Below, one piece after another: positions 16,729 to 24,977 of a DNA stretch of 53,087 nt. A program made the position numbers and the translations under genes. Below the pieces are notes generated by a model. That model was not told where the DNA came from and ran no database searches. It saw only the letters and a program-made list of their open reading frames with translations. Every line of letters begins with the position of its first letter. Positions within the stretch are counted from its first letter, which is position 1. Origin of the DNA: Pedobacter agri PB92 (GTDB lineage: Bacteria; Bacteroidota; Bacteroidia; Sphingobacteriales; Sphingobacteriaceae); the NCBI RefSeq assembly GCF_000258495.1, contig NZ_AJLG01000008.1:1-53087 (forward strand). Reading direction: 5' to 3'.

Positions 16729-17622
16729 ATGGAACAAATTGTAAACTTCAAGAAAATAAGTGAGTACAATGATTTTAATAATCAGGAGACTTTACATCCT
16801 CTAATTAGTGTTGTACATCTTGAAAATGCAGCCCCCCGTCAATTCAGGCGGTTGCAATATGATTTTTACACAATTTTTTTAAAGCAAATTAAATGTGGTG
16901 ATCTAAGATATGGTTTAAATAACTATGATTATGAACAAGGTACATTGATATTTTTAGCATCTGGGCAGGTAATTGGCGACCATAAAGATGAGTATTATCA
17001 GCCTCAGGGAACGGCGCTTGTTTTTCATCCCGATTTACTAAATGGTACGTCGCTGGCGAGAAATATAGACGATTATAATTTCTTTTCTTATGCCGTAAAC
17101 GAAGCCTTGCATTTATCAGATCAGGAGCGAAAAATTATCATGGATTGTTTTGATAAAATAGAATATGAGCTAAAACGACCGATTGATAAGCACAGTAAAA
17201 AGCTGATTACATCAAACGTTGAACTATTCCTGAACTATTGCGATCGCTTCTACGACAGGCAGTTTATCACCAGAGATGATATTAATAAGGGGATTTTAGA
17301 ACGCTTTGAGAATTTTTTAAATGGCTATTTTACCTCAGAGAAGCCTTATACCATTGGATTGCCATCAGTTGCCTATTGCGCTGATGAAATGCATCTTTCA
17401 GCGAATTACTTTGGAGACCTAATTAAAAAGGAAACCGGTAAATCTGCACAAGAGTATATCCAAAACAAAATTATCGATGTAGCGAAAAAGAAAATCTTCG
17501 ATCATAGCAAAACCGTTAGCGAGATTGCCTATGAACTCGGATTTAAATATCCACAACATTTCATAAGGCTTTTTAAAAAAAGGGTAGGGCATACCCCAAA
17601 AGAATATAGAAGTATAAACTAG
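16729..17622 (+). CDS. AraC-family transcriptional regulator
   Basis: A 297-residue protein with an N-terminal cupin-like sensing region (about 30-150) and a C-terminal double helix-turn-helix (about 205-297). The second helix-turn-helix carries VSEIAYELGFKYPQHFIRLFKKRVGHTPKEYR, shown here only as its recognisable AraC signature. It is divergent from the cupin/CMD/hydrolase/NTF2 cluster with about 160 bp between start codons, the usual layout for a local regulator. The effector is unknown. An in-frame run of seven T (near 16879) is intact. Confidence 0.9.
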   Translation: MEQIVNFKKISEYNDFNNQETLHPLISVVHLENAAPRQFRRLQYDFYTIFLKQIKCGDLRYGLNNYDYEQGTLIFLASGQVIGDHKDEYYQPQGTALVFHPDLLNGTSLARNIDDYNFFSYAVNEALHLSDQERKIIMDCFDKIEYELKRPIDKHSKKLITSNVELFLNYCDRFYDRQFITRDDINKGILERFENFLNGYFTSEKPYTIGLPSVAYCADEMHLSANYFGDLIKKETGKSAQEYIQNKIIDVAKKKIFDHSKTVSEIAYELGFKYPQHFIRLFKKRVGHTPKEYRSIN

Positions 17623-17741
17623 TAACTTAAGTGCATCTGATTCCCATTACTATTTTATGGGATTCGTCAGTAAAATCTGTTTGCCTGCCCCTTAATTTGA
17701 GCGATAGACCATTATTTCCCAACTTTAGTAGCAGCGTCGTC

Positions 17742-17783
17742 ATTCAAAACCCTCACAACAATGATGCGGTGAGGGTTTTGAAT
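17742..17783. terminator. Bidirectional terminator between convergent genes
   Basis: ATTCAAAACCCTCAC (17742-17756) pairs perfectly over 15 bp with GTGAGGGTTTTGAAT (17769-17783) around a 12-nt loop. It lies between the AraC gene and the convergent PfpI-like gene, so it can serve both. Confidence 0.75.
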
Positions 17784-17892
17784 AGCTGACAAGTTCTATT
17801 CAGCATATGCTTCATAGTGAATGGTCAGTATAGTTGTTGAGCCCCGCACAAACAGCAGACGGCTTTGCTCATCATTTAACTTAACTGAAAGC

Positions 17893-18582
17893 TTAAGCTT
17901 GTAACAATTGTATTAGTGCCTTGGCTGCCGGGCCAGCTGATAGAGGATTTTGTCCGGTAACCAGCAAACCATCAACTTCAATATGAGAAAGAAAAGGAAC
18001 CAATGCTGTTTTTACCTCAGCGCCCAGTTCCTCTAATTTGGTTTGCAATAAATAAGGTACATTTCCGCTACGGCCCACCAAAGTTTCTTCAGTATTGCTA
18101 AAAGCAGCAATACGTTTGTTCTGTAACCACCCCTGACGTTGATTTTCTACACTAATTAAGGCAGCAGGTCCATGACAAACCAAAGCAACAGGTTTGCCTG
18201 AATCCAGAAACTCCAAAATCAAAAGTCCGCTGTTGTTATCTTTTGCGAGATCCCAGATTGGGCCATGTCCACCCGGATAAAAAACGGCATCATAAACCTC
18301 AGCTGCAAGCTGGTTGAGCGGAATAGTGTGTGAAAATGCATGTTTAGCTATGGTGTCATCGCCAAACCTGCGGTTGGCACCTGTAATATGTTCCGTAAGT
18401 TCACTCATGGGGTCGACAGGTGGCCTGCCACCTTTAGGGCTACTAAGGGTAACGGTATAACCTGCATCAATAAACTCATAATAGGGGTCGGTAAACTCAC
18501 CTAGCCATACTCCGGTTTTGCTATCGGTATTTTCCATCTCACTATGAGAAGTTAGTACCATTAAAATATTTTTATCCGCCAT
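17893..18582 (-). CDS. DJ-1/PfpI superfamily protein (Hsp31-like type 1 glutamine amidotransferase domain)
   Basis: A 229-residue single-domain protein. Features are KNILMVLTSHSEM at the N-terminus, GVWLGEFTDPYYEF, YPGGHGPIWDLA and the nucleophile elbow LVCHGPAALI with the conserved Cys. This combination is typical of the Hsp31/YajL/HchA-like branch, which includes chaperones, glyoxalase III-type enzymes and deglycase candidates. A small acidic protein is encoded one base upstream on the same strand, so they share a transcript. The context (several small stress-type proteins) fits a general stress role, which is inference. Confidence 0.88.
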   Translation of the reverse strand: MADKNILMVLTSHSEMENTDSKTGVWLGEFTDPYYEFIDAGYTVTLSSPKGGRPPVDPMSELTEHITGANRRFGDDTIAKHAFSHTIPLNQLAAEVYDAVFYPGGHGPIWDLAKDNNSGLLILEFLDSGKPVALVCHGPAALISVENQRQGWLQNKRIAAFSNTEETLVGRSGNVPYLLQTKLEELGAEVKTALVPFLSHIEVDGLLVTGQNPLSAGPAAKALIQLLQA

Positions 18583-18583
18583 A

Positions 18584-18748
18584 TTATTTTATATCATCAG
18601 CACTTAGTTCATTGCCTTCCTCATCTACCGATTGATGCGGATCCCATTGATTAGCATTTTCATCAGCATTATTCTCCTGGGTCGAAGTTTTCTCCTGTTC
18701 TTTAGAATCTGCCTGATCTTTTTGTTCTTTGTCTTTTGGATCTTTCAT
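18584..18748 (-). CDS. Small, highly acidic hydrophilic protein (54 aa)
   Basis: A short minus-strand frame, MKDPKDKEQK to SADDIK, almost entirely charged or polar (Asp, Glu, Lys, Gln, Asn), without hydrophobic segments and probably disordered. Its stop lies one base before the start of the DJ-1/PfpI gene, which strongly suggests a shared transcript. I do not recognise a family. The composition resembles hydrophilin-like stress proteins, but that is only an impression. Confidence 0.6.
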   Translation of the reverse strand: MKDPKDKEQKDQADSKEQEKTSTQENNADENANQWDPHQSVDEEGNELSADDIK

Positions 18749-18832
18749 GGTGTATATCATTTAACACACAACATCAGATAATGATAAAGGTTCGATGTAA
18801 TTACGTCTGAGATTTGGATCAGATATTAAAGT

Positions 18833-18855
18833 AAACCAATAACAGCTATTGGTTT
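18833..18855. terminator. Hairpin after the DUF3253 gene
   Basis: AAACCAATA (18833-18841) and TATTGGTTT (18847-18855) form a perfect 9-bp stem with a 5-nt loop, 5 bp beyond the stop of the DUF3253 gene. The T-run on the minus strand is short (TTTACTTTAA). Confidence 0.55.
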
Positions 18856-18859
18856 TATC

Positions 18860-19126
18860 TCAAACGATTTTAATGCGAATGGGCCCCTTGATGTGATTGA
18901 CGTCGATGGGTAGTCCTTTTTGAGTGATCAGCACCTTTCCCTGATGATGCAAGCCAATAGATGCCTCCACAACTTCTCCCATGTGAGCACGCCAGTTTTC
19001 AGGGAACAGCATCCTGGCAATTTCAGAAGGACAAGTCGTCTTTTCAGTACCACGTTGGGTAGCGACTGAAAGGATTTTTGCGGATATGGCGGCATTGTTC
19101 TGCATATAGTTGAACAGGTAATTCAA
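18860..19126 (-). CDS. DUF3253 family protein
   Basis: An 88-residue protein, or 81 if it starts at the Met of MQNNAAISAKIL. The DUF3253 pattern is clear: TCPSEIARMLFPENWRAHM, then VVEASIGLHHQGKVLITQKG and a C-terminal KGPIRIKI. It probably adopts a small winged-helix-like fold. Biological function is unknown. It is the middle of three small minus-strand genes. Confidence 0.82.
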   Translation of the reverse strand: MNYLFNYMQNNAAISAKILSVATQRGTEKTTCPSEIARMLFPENWRAHMGEVVEASIGLHHQGKVLITQKGLPIDVNHIKGPIRIKIV

Positions 19127-19187
19127 TGTTTGTATCGTACAGGAAACGATTCAGCTTTTGTTGATTAATGCAAAAACAGTTGTTCAA

Positions 19188-19370
19188 TTATTCGAAACGA
19201 TCAATGATTGGATGGTCACCTTCCTTCGGGACTTCTTTTGAAGGATCATGATCCTGCATGGCTATTGCAGTTTCCAGCTGATTTTTCACGTCGGCCAGGT
19301 TTGAATTGGATTCGATTGCGGTGATCAAATCGTTAAAATTTTCGATGGTTGCTTCAATTAATACTTTCAT
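19188..19370 (-). CDS. Small hypothetical protein (60 aa)
   Basis: A short protein with a predicted amphipathic helical N-terminal half (IENFNDLITAIESNSNLADVKNQLETAI split over residues 9-37) and a charged tail ending HPIIDRFE. I do not recognise a family. It lies upstream of the DUF3253 gene on the same strand with a 61-bp gap. Confidence 0.5.
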   Translation of the reverse strand: MKVLIEATIENFNDLITAIESNSNLADVKNQLETAIAMQDHDPSKEVPKEGDHPIIDRFE

Positions 19371-19673
19371 AGCAAACGTTTAGCAAAAGATAAGCCAGTT
19401 TATTGTAATAAAACTGATTGAGATAGAAGTTGAAGACGTCTATCAAAAATTTATAAACCTGTTACTATTTCTGTACGTTAGGGTGATAATCACTGTTCTT
19501 CGTACTAAACTTTAATCATTCAAACATTTTTTTGCTTGAAAAGTAATTTCGATGTCTGAATTGTAATTAATAAGTCGACCGATAAAACATTCTCTTGTGG
19601 AAGGGGTTGATAATGTACTGAACAAACAGTAAGAAGAATTTTAGATCTTCCAGACTCATCAATAGTAGATAAA

Positions 19674-20928
19674 ATGAAAAAAGTTGTGATTATAGGAGGC
19701 GGATTTGCAGGCCTCAACATTGCTAAAAAACTTTCCAAATCATCATCCCATCAGGTTACCCTGGTTGATCAGCATAATTACCATTTTTTTCCGCCATTAC
19801 TTTATCAGGTGGCTACTGCATTTATCGAACCATCCAATATCAGCTATCCTTTTCGAAAGTTATTTCAGGAAAAAGGGATACGTTTTTTTATGGGAGAATT
19901 TCAGGAACTTCTTCCGGAGCAGAAAAAAATTGTGACGAGCAGTGGTTCGCTGGATTATGATGTATTGGTATTGGCTATGGGTGCTGAAACCAATTACTTT
20001 GGTAATGAGGAGATTAGTAAAAATGCCTTGCCGATGAAGAGCATAGAGGATGCTGTAGAAATGCGTAACCACATCCTGCTTCAACTGGAAAAAGCTGTTC
20101 GTGCTGAAAGTGCGGCAGAGAAAACAAGACTTTCAAATATTGTAATCGCTGGTGGTGGACCAACAGGCGTAGAGCTTGCCGGCATGATGGCCGAAATGGG
20201 TAGAAATATTTTAACAAAAGATTATCCGGAAGCTAATTTCAGATTGGGTAAAATTTACCTGGTAGATGGTTTGAAAACGCTGCTTGCACCGATGAGCCAA
20301 AAAAGCCAGAATGAAGCGATTAAAGTATTAAAAAATTTAGGTGTAGAGATATTGCTGGATCGGCTGGTTCAGGGTTATGATGGAAAAGAAGTTTCACTGT
20401 CTGACGGATCAAAAATTGAAGCAGCAACTTTAATATGGGCTTCGGGTGTAATGGCAAGGGCAGTAGAAGGGGTTCCAAAAGATGCTGTTGGAAAGGGGCG
20501 AAGGATTTTAGTAGATGCTCATAATAAAGTGAACGGACTAGACGATGTGTATGCCATTGGCGATCAGTGTTTGCAGCTTAGCGATGTAAAGTTTGCAAAT
20601 GGACATCCTCAACTGGCACAGGTTGCAATTCAACAAGGTGATTTGTTGGGCGAAAACCTAATTAATATAGCTCAAGGCAAAACGATGGAACCCTTTAAAT
20701 ATAACGACAAAGGTTCTATGGCTATTATTGCAAAATTTAAAGCTGTTGTCGATTTGCCGAAAGGCTTTTTTTAAAGGATTTTTTGCCTGGCTGGTTTGGT
20801 TATTTATTCACATTATCCCGATTGCGGGCTTCAGAAATAAGGCAAAATTAGCTTTTAACTGGCTTTGGAGTTTTATCACAAATGATCCAACATTGAGATT
20901 GATCATCCGGCCGGATAAGAAAGAATAA
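19674..20928 (+). CDS. ndh: Type II NADH dehydrogenase-like FAD oxidoreductase, split by a +1 frameshift before the membrane anchor
   Basis: The first part (19674-20774) carries the FAD-binding KKVVIIGGGFAGLNIAKKL, the second dinucleotide site VIAGGGPTGVELAGMMAEM and the FAD motif VYAIGDQC. This is the domain order of NDH-2, which passes electrons from NADH to quinone without pumping protons. The frame stops after LPKGFF, but removing one T from a run of seven (20766-20772) continues as KGFFAWLVWLFIHIIPIAGF to a stop at 20926-20928. That C-terminal segment is the family's hydrophobic membrane anchor, so the break removes only the anchor. Intact length would be about 417 residues, normal for NDH-2. 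It has no close operon partner. Confidence 0.88.
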
Positions 20929-21081
20929 TTTTTTTTAATGAATGTGCTACTTGTAACAACTACGCCTTAAGGTTAGCTATTCAACTGATCATAAAAGGCA
21001 AATCTATCACGAGATCAAACGTTTGCGTTGAAATAATTACAATGATGGTTTCCATTAATCCAGAAAACGTTTTTATTTTGA

Positions 21082-21117
21082 GTAGAGAGGCTGCCAATGA
21101 ATTCACAGCCTCTCTAC
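21082..21117. terminator. Hairpin after the VOC gene pair
   Basis: GTAGAGAGGCTG (21082-21093) and CAGCCTCTCTAC (21106-21117) are perfectly complementary over 12 bp. The hairpin sits 10 bp beyond the stop of the minus-strand PhnB-like gene. The downstream T-tract is poor, so efficiency is uncertain. Confidence 0.6.
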
Positions 21118-21127
21118 GTGTCAAATT

Positions 21128-21568
21128 CTAGTGTTGCATTTTAGCGGGATCATCGTAATTTACCATCCAATTGATACCGAATTTATCTGTGAACATGCCA
21201 AAGTATGCACCCCAGAAGGTATCGGCCAAAGGCATGGTTACCTGTCCTCCGGCTGAAAGGCCACTAAACAGTTTATCTGCTTCTTCTTTACTTTCAGCAT
21301 CAATAGAAACCGAAAAATTATTTCCTTTTACAAATGATGATTCATATTGTTCGCTATTGTCGCTGCCCATTAACACTGAAGCGCCAGTAGGTAGTGAAAC
21401 ATGCATTACTTTATTTTTGTCGCCTTCCGGAACTTTATATTCATCACTTTCAGGTACATCGCCAAAGCGACCAATGTAAGTAAATTCCCCTCCGAATACC
21501 GATTTATAGAAATTGAATGCTTCCTCACAATTTCCATTGAAATTTAAATAAGTGTTTGTTGTTGCCAT
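21128..21568 (-). CDS. VOC-family protein, PhnB-like
   Basis: A 146-residue vicinal-oxygen-chelate fold protein of the PhnB / 3-demethylubiquinone methyltransferase-like group. Signatures are YLNFNGNCEEAFNFYKSVFGGEF, VMHVSLPTGASVLMGSD, and the C-terminal WGAYFGMFTDKFGINWMVN. The substrate is unknown; such proteins are common in soil Bacteroidota. A second VOC gene lies 34 bp upstream on the same strand. Confidence 0.9.
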   Translation of the reverse strand: MATTNTYLNFNGNCEEAFNFYKSVFGGEFTYIGRFGDVPESDEYKVPEGDKNKVMHVSLPTGASVLMGSDNSEQYESSFVKGNNFSVSIDAESKEEADKLFSGLSAGGQVTMPLADTFWGAYFGMFTDKFGINWMVNYDDPAKMQH

Positions 21569-21602
21569 TATTGTTTGTTGTTAATTTAGGCTTTAGTTAA
21601 GT

Positions 21603-21980
21603 CTAACGGTGTTGATCGATCAATACTGGGTTTCCATCCGGATCAGTTAAGGTAATATAAGCCGGCCCACTTTCACCTTTAGGGGTTTCATTTAGTTCCA
21701 GACCACTAGCCTTGAGTTGTTTGGCGATCTCACAAACATCTGTAAATTCTGCTGTGGGCTGTGCCTGCTGATCCCAGCCAGGATTAAACGTGAGCATATT
21801 TTTATCAAACATACCCTGAAAAAGGCCGATTACCTTATCCTCATTTCTCAACACAATCCAGTTCTGATTGATGTTGCCACCAGTTTCAACAAAGCCCAGT
21901 TTTTCGTAAAATGCTTTGGAAGCGTGAATATCTTTCACTGTAAGGCTCATGCAAAATGCGCCTAAATTTAAATTACTCAT
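21603..21980 (-). CDS. VOC-family glyoxalase-like protein
   Basis: A 125-residue single VOC module: FCMSLTVKDIHASKAFYEKLGF at the start and YITLTDPDGNPVLIDQH at the end, the standard beta-alpha-beta-beta-beta pattern. No specific activity can be assigned. Likely co-transcribed with the PhnB-like gene. Confidence 0.88.
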   Translation of the reverse strand: MSNLNLGAFCMSLTVKDIHASKAFYEKLGFVETGGNINQNWIVLRNEDKVIGLFQGMFDKNMLTFNPGWDQQAQPTAEFTDVCEIAKQLKASGLELNETPKGESGPAYITLTDPDGNPVLIDQHR

Positions 21981-22154
21981 AAATAGTTTTTAGGATTTGG
22001 TTTCAAAGCCAAATTAACAAATTAGTGTTTGTATTCCAATTTTTGTTTGAATGAGAAGCATGGTTTAGCACAAGTAAGCGCCAGCAGATTCCAGGTTTAG
22101 AAATTATTAATGCTAAAACTACAATGTGAATAATCGCAAATGAATCAAAAACAA

Positions 22155-22182
22155 AAGCGCCAACCTATCTGGGTTAGCGCTT
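22155..22182 (-). terminator. Terminator downstream of map
   Basis: On the minus strand AAGCGCTAACCC pairs with GGTTGGCGCTT across a 5-nt loop (one G-T pair), followed by TTGTTTTTG. It lies 26 bp past the map stop. Confidence 0.85.
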
Positions 22183-22208
22183 CGATTTACTAGTTATCTT
22201 CTATAATT

Positions 22209-23006
22209 CTAGTAATCTGATTTCAGATTTGGATTGCTTTTTTCTGCGGCCTCAATGGGTGCATAATCAGATAAAATTAATGCTTTGCCCTTCTTCACAC
22301 AAACATCATGTTCAAAATGAACAGAAGGTTTGCCATCCTTAGTTCTTACCGTCCACCCATCTTTTTCAATATAAACATCTTTTTTACCCATATTAATCAT
22401 CGGTTCGATGGCTAAAACCAAATTTTCTTTAAGCATCAAACCAGAACCCCTTTTTCCATAGTTAGGTACCTGCGGATCTTCGTGCATGCTTTTACCCAAG
22501 CCATGACCAACAAAATCACGTACCACGCCATAACCTTGCTTTTCATTATGATTTTGAATGGCAAAACCGATATCGCCTAGTCTTTTTCCAACCACTGCTT
22601 CGTTTATGCCCACAAAAAGCGATTCTTTAGTAGTTCTAACCAAATCAACAATTTCTTTGCTTGCTTCGCCGATGATAAATGTATAAGCATGGTCGCCATG
22701 GTATTCATTTTTAATCACACCCACATCCACAGAAATGATATCGCCATCTTTCAATATTTCTTTACCAGGAAAACCGTGAACTACTACGTCATTTACTGAG
22801 GTAATGATATGATGAGGGAAACCACTATAATTGTAGAAAGATGGCACGGCGCCATGATCTAAAATAAATTCATTGGCAAGTTTGTCAATTTCAATGGTGG
22901 CCAAACCTGGGCGTAATATTTTAGCGATTTCAGATAGGGTTTCGCTTACCAAAAGTGCACTGATTCGCATCAGTTCCACTTGTTCGTCAGTTTTGTAGAA
23001 AATCAT
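22209..23006 (-). CDS. map: Methionine aminopeptidase, type I
   Basis: Removes the N-terminal methionine from nascent proteins; a di-metal cytosolic enzyme. The metal-ligand motifs are in order: DIISVDVGV (Asp), GDHAYTF (Asp), GHGLGKSMHEDP (His), LAIEPMINMG (Glu) and HFEHDVCV (Glu). The substrate-pocket His is in FPHHIITSVNDVVVHGFP. Length (265) is typical. A perfect -7 element (TAATTTTG on the minus strand, 23012-23019) sits 5 bp before the ATG, so the leader is very short or absent. Confidence 0.95.
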   Translation of the reverse strand: MIFYKTDEQVELMRISALLVSETLSEIAKILRPGLATIEIDKLANEFILDHGAVPSFYNYSGFPHHIITSVNDVVVHGFPGKEILKDGDIISVDVGVIKNEYHGDHAYTFIIGEASKEIVDLVRTTKESLFVGINEAVVGKRLGDIGFAIQNHNEKQGYGVVRDFVGHGLGKSMHEDPQVPNYGKRGSGLMLKENLVLAIEPMINMGKKDVYIEKDGWTVRTKDGKPSVHFEHDVCVKKGKALILSDYAPIEAAEKSNPNLKSDY

Positions 23007-23011
23007 TGCCG

Positions 23012-23019
23012 CAAAATTA
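23012..23019 (-). promoter_or_regulatory. -7 promoter element of map
   Basis: TAATTTTG on the minus strand matches TAnnTTTG and lies 5 bp from the map start codon. Confidence 0.5.
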
Positions 23020-23048
23020 CGAATTAGTTTTTTAATTGCTTAGTGCAT

Positions 23049-24914
23049 TTAAAGCGTTACAAATTTTACACCCAAACTAAACCAACGCGAAGGAAGCGGA
23101 ATGGCACCGATTTCGAAATATTGCGTATCGAAAATATTTTGTGCATCTAAATAAATAGTGAATTTATCGATAGCCTGGCTTAATCTGAAATCATTGATCC
23201 AGTAAGATTTACTGGTCATACGCTGGTTAAACCGGGTTGCCAGTAACACAGAAAAATTGTGATATTTAAAATCAAGGGTATTGGTCACCTGGTGTTTCAA
23301 GGCAGAAAGCTGATACTTTGACGCCAATACCTGCGTCATGTTTTTAAATCTCGAATCGAGGTAAGAGTAAGCTAAATTAATATTGAACTTCGCGTAATCA
23401 TTGATGTCAACGCCATAATTTGAACGGAAATTTATTCCCCGGGTAATCATCGAACCTACGTTGTTTGCCTGGAAAGGTTCGGTGGCCACCAGTCTGGTCC
23501 AGTCAATAAAGTTGTCAATGCTTCTATAAAAAAAGCTGGTGTTGAATGTCAGTTGTCGTTGCATAAACCTTAAGCCAATTTCACCTTGGAAAGCATTTTC
23601 TGGCTTCACATCGGGGTTGCCAATATTCCCAGGGCGTTGGTTGAGGTACAAATCGGTAAATGAAGGAATACGCTGGCTGGTTCCGAGGCTTCCGATGAAC
23701 TTAAATTCATCTGTAAGCGCATAACTGGCATCGATACCCGGATAAATTTGCCATTTATATGAAGAGTTGTAATTGAGGTAGGCGCCAGCATTTACATTTA
23801 ATTTCTCAAAAAAACTTGTGCGGTATTGAGCATAGAAACCAGCGTTTTCACGGCGATGATTGCCAATATTTGATGAATTGATGTCTTCACTTCTAATTTC
23901 GGCACCAAAGCCTAATTCACCATCGTTGGTTTTATAGGTGCTGGTTACTTCGGCCGCTAATGAATTCGTACTATGTTTGCTTACACCTGCATTCGGATTT
24001 ACGTTGCCAAAGTAACGGTAGTTATCAAAATTATATCGGTAACTTAAACGTGGCAACAATGTCCAGCGATTTGATAAAATATGTTTGGATTGAATAGCAG
24101 CCAAGGTAGTTTGTACAGTTTCAATCGAATTTTTGTCTCCCGGAGCGGCGTAAAATCCATTGGCTCCGAATTCGTTTTTGGTATAACCGAAAGAAGCGTT
24201 GAACTCGTTCGAATCATCAAACTGAAAATTTCCCTGATAAAGCAATTTGGTGTTTTCAAACTGTGTGTTGAAGCGATAACCATTGCTCTGATCATGCGAA
24301 CCAAAAAGCGAATGTTGCTGTTTTTCTTTGGCAAGCACTCCGCCTAAGTGAACACCACCATTATAAAAGGTTTTTCCTGTTCCTTCTGTATCTTTTTCAA
24401 AGTTGGAGCCTGTATGAGCATCAACCAGTACACCTGATTTAGCTGGTTTTTTAGTGATGATATTGATGGCGCCTGTTAAACTATTAATGCCATATATTCT
24501 TGCTGCCGGCCCGCGTACCACTTCGATTCTTTCAATCGCTTCAATCGGAATCGGGAGATTTAACATATTGTGTGCTGTCTGGCTATCGATTATTTTTGTT
24601 CCGTTTAACAATACCACGGTTTGCTCAAAACTTCCCCCATCAATACTAATGTCGGCCTGTGCGCCAAACGGGCCTCTTTGCCTTAAATCAACCCCGTTTG
24701 CATATTGCAATAATTCCTGAATGCTGCGGGCAGGCAATTTGGCAATCATTTCCTTATCAATGATGTAAACATTTCTGTTTTGTTTGGAGATTGGTGTTTT
24801 GAAACCGTTTTCGGTGATCACCACATCGTTGATCTTAATTACTGTATCTTGTTTCTGCTGCGCATATAAATTAGCGCTCAAAAACATCATCATGGCAAAA
24901 TAAAATTTTCTCAC
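23049..24914 (-). CDS. BtuB-like TonB-dependent outer-membrane receptor
   Basis: A 621-residue receptor with a signal peptide (MRKFYFAMMMFLSANLYAQ). A TonB box-like DTVIKINDVVI precedes the plug (about 35-165: LPARSIQELLQYANGVDLRQRG, DISIDGG, VVLLNGTKI, IERIEVVRGPAARIYG, TGAINIITKKP). The rest is a beta-barrel ending WFSLGVKFVTL. The short plug without a carboxypeptidase-like domain and the VDLRQRGPFG pattern resemble cobalamin/siderophore receptors rather than SusC. The ligand is not determinable. It is divergent from a MocR-type regulator with 63 bp between starts and a perfect -7 element. Confidence 0.9.
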   Translation of the reverse strand: MRKFYFAMMMFLSANLYAQQKQDTVIKINDVVITENGFKTPISKQNRNVYIIDKEMIAKLPARSIQELLQYANGVDLRQRGPFGAQADISIDGGSFEQTVVLLNGTKIIDSQTAHNMLNLPIPIEAIERIEVVRGPAARIYGINSLTGAINIITKKPAKSGVLVDAHTGSNFEKDTEGTGKTFYNGGVHLGGVLAKEKQQHSLFGSHDQSNGYRFNTQFENTKLLYQGNFQFDDSNEFNASFGYTKNEFGANGFYAAPGDKNSIETVQTTLAAIQSKHILSNRWTLLPRLSYRYNFDNYRYFGNVNPNAGVSKHSTNSLAAEVTSTYKTNDGELGFGAEIRSEDINSSNIGNHRRENAGFYAQYRTSFFEKLNVNAGAYLNYNSSYKWQIYPGIDASYALTDEFKFIGSLGTSQRIPSFTDLYLNQRPGNIGNPDVKPENAFQGEIGLRFMQRQLTFNTSFFYRSIDNFIDWTRLVATEPFQANNVGSMITRGINFRSNYGVDINDYAKFNINLAYSYLDSRFKNMTQVLASKYQLSALKHQVTNTLDFKYHNFSVLLATRFNQRMTSKSYWINDFRLSQAIDKFTIYLDAQNIFDTQYFEIGAIPLPSRWFSLGVKFVTL

Positions 24915-24929
24915 TTGTTAATTTTTTTG

Positions 24930-24937
24930 CAAAAGTA
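24930..24937 (-). promoter_or_regulatory. -7 promoter element of the TonB receptor, next to a possible MocR operator
   Basis: TACTTTTG on the minus strand is a perfect TAnnTTTG, 15 bp before the receptor ATG. Upstream of it (24947-24965), within the divergent region, the minus strand carries GGTATAC and GGTACGG 13 bp apart. A direct repeat here is where a MocR-type regulator could bind, but this is only a candidate. Confidence 0.45.
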
Positions 24938-24977
24938 GTATCTTGCCGTACCACTAAAGTATACCAGTTTTAATATA

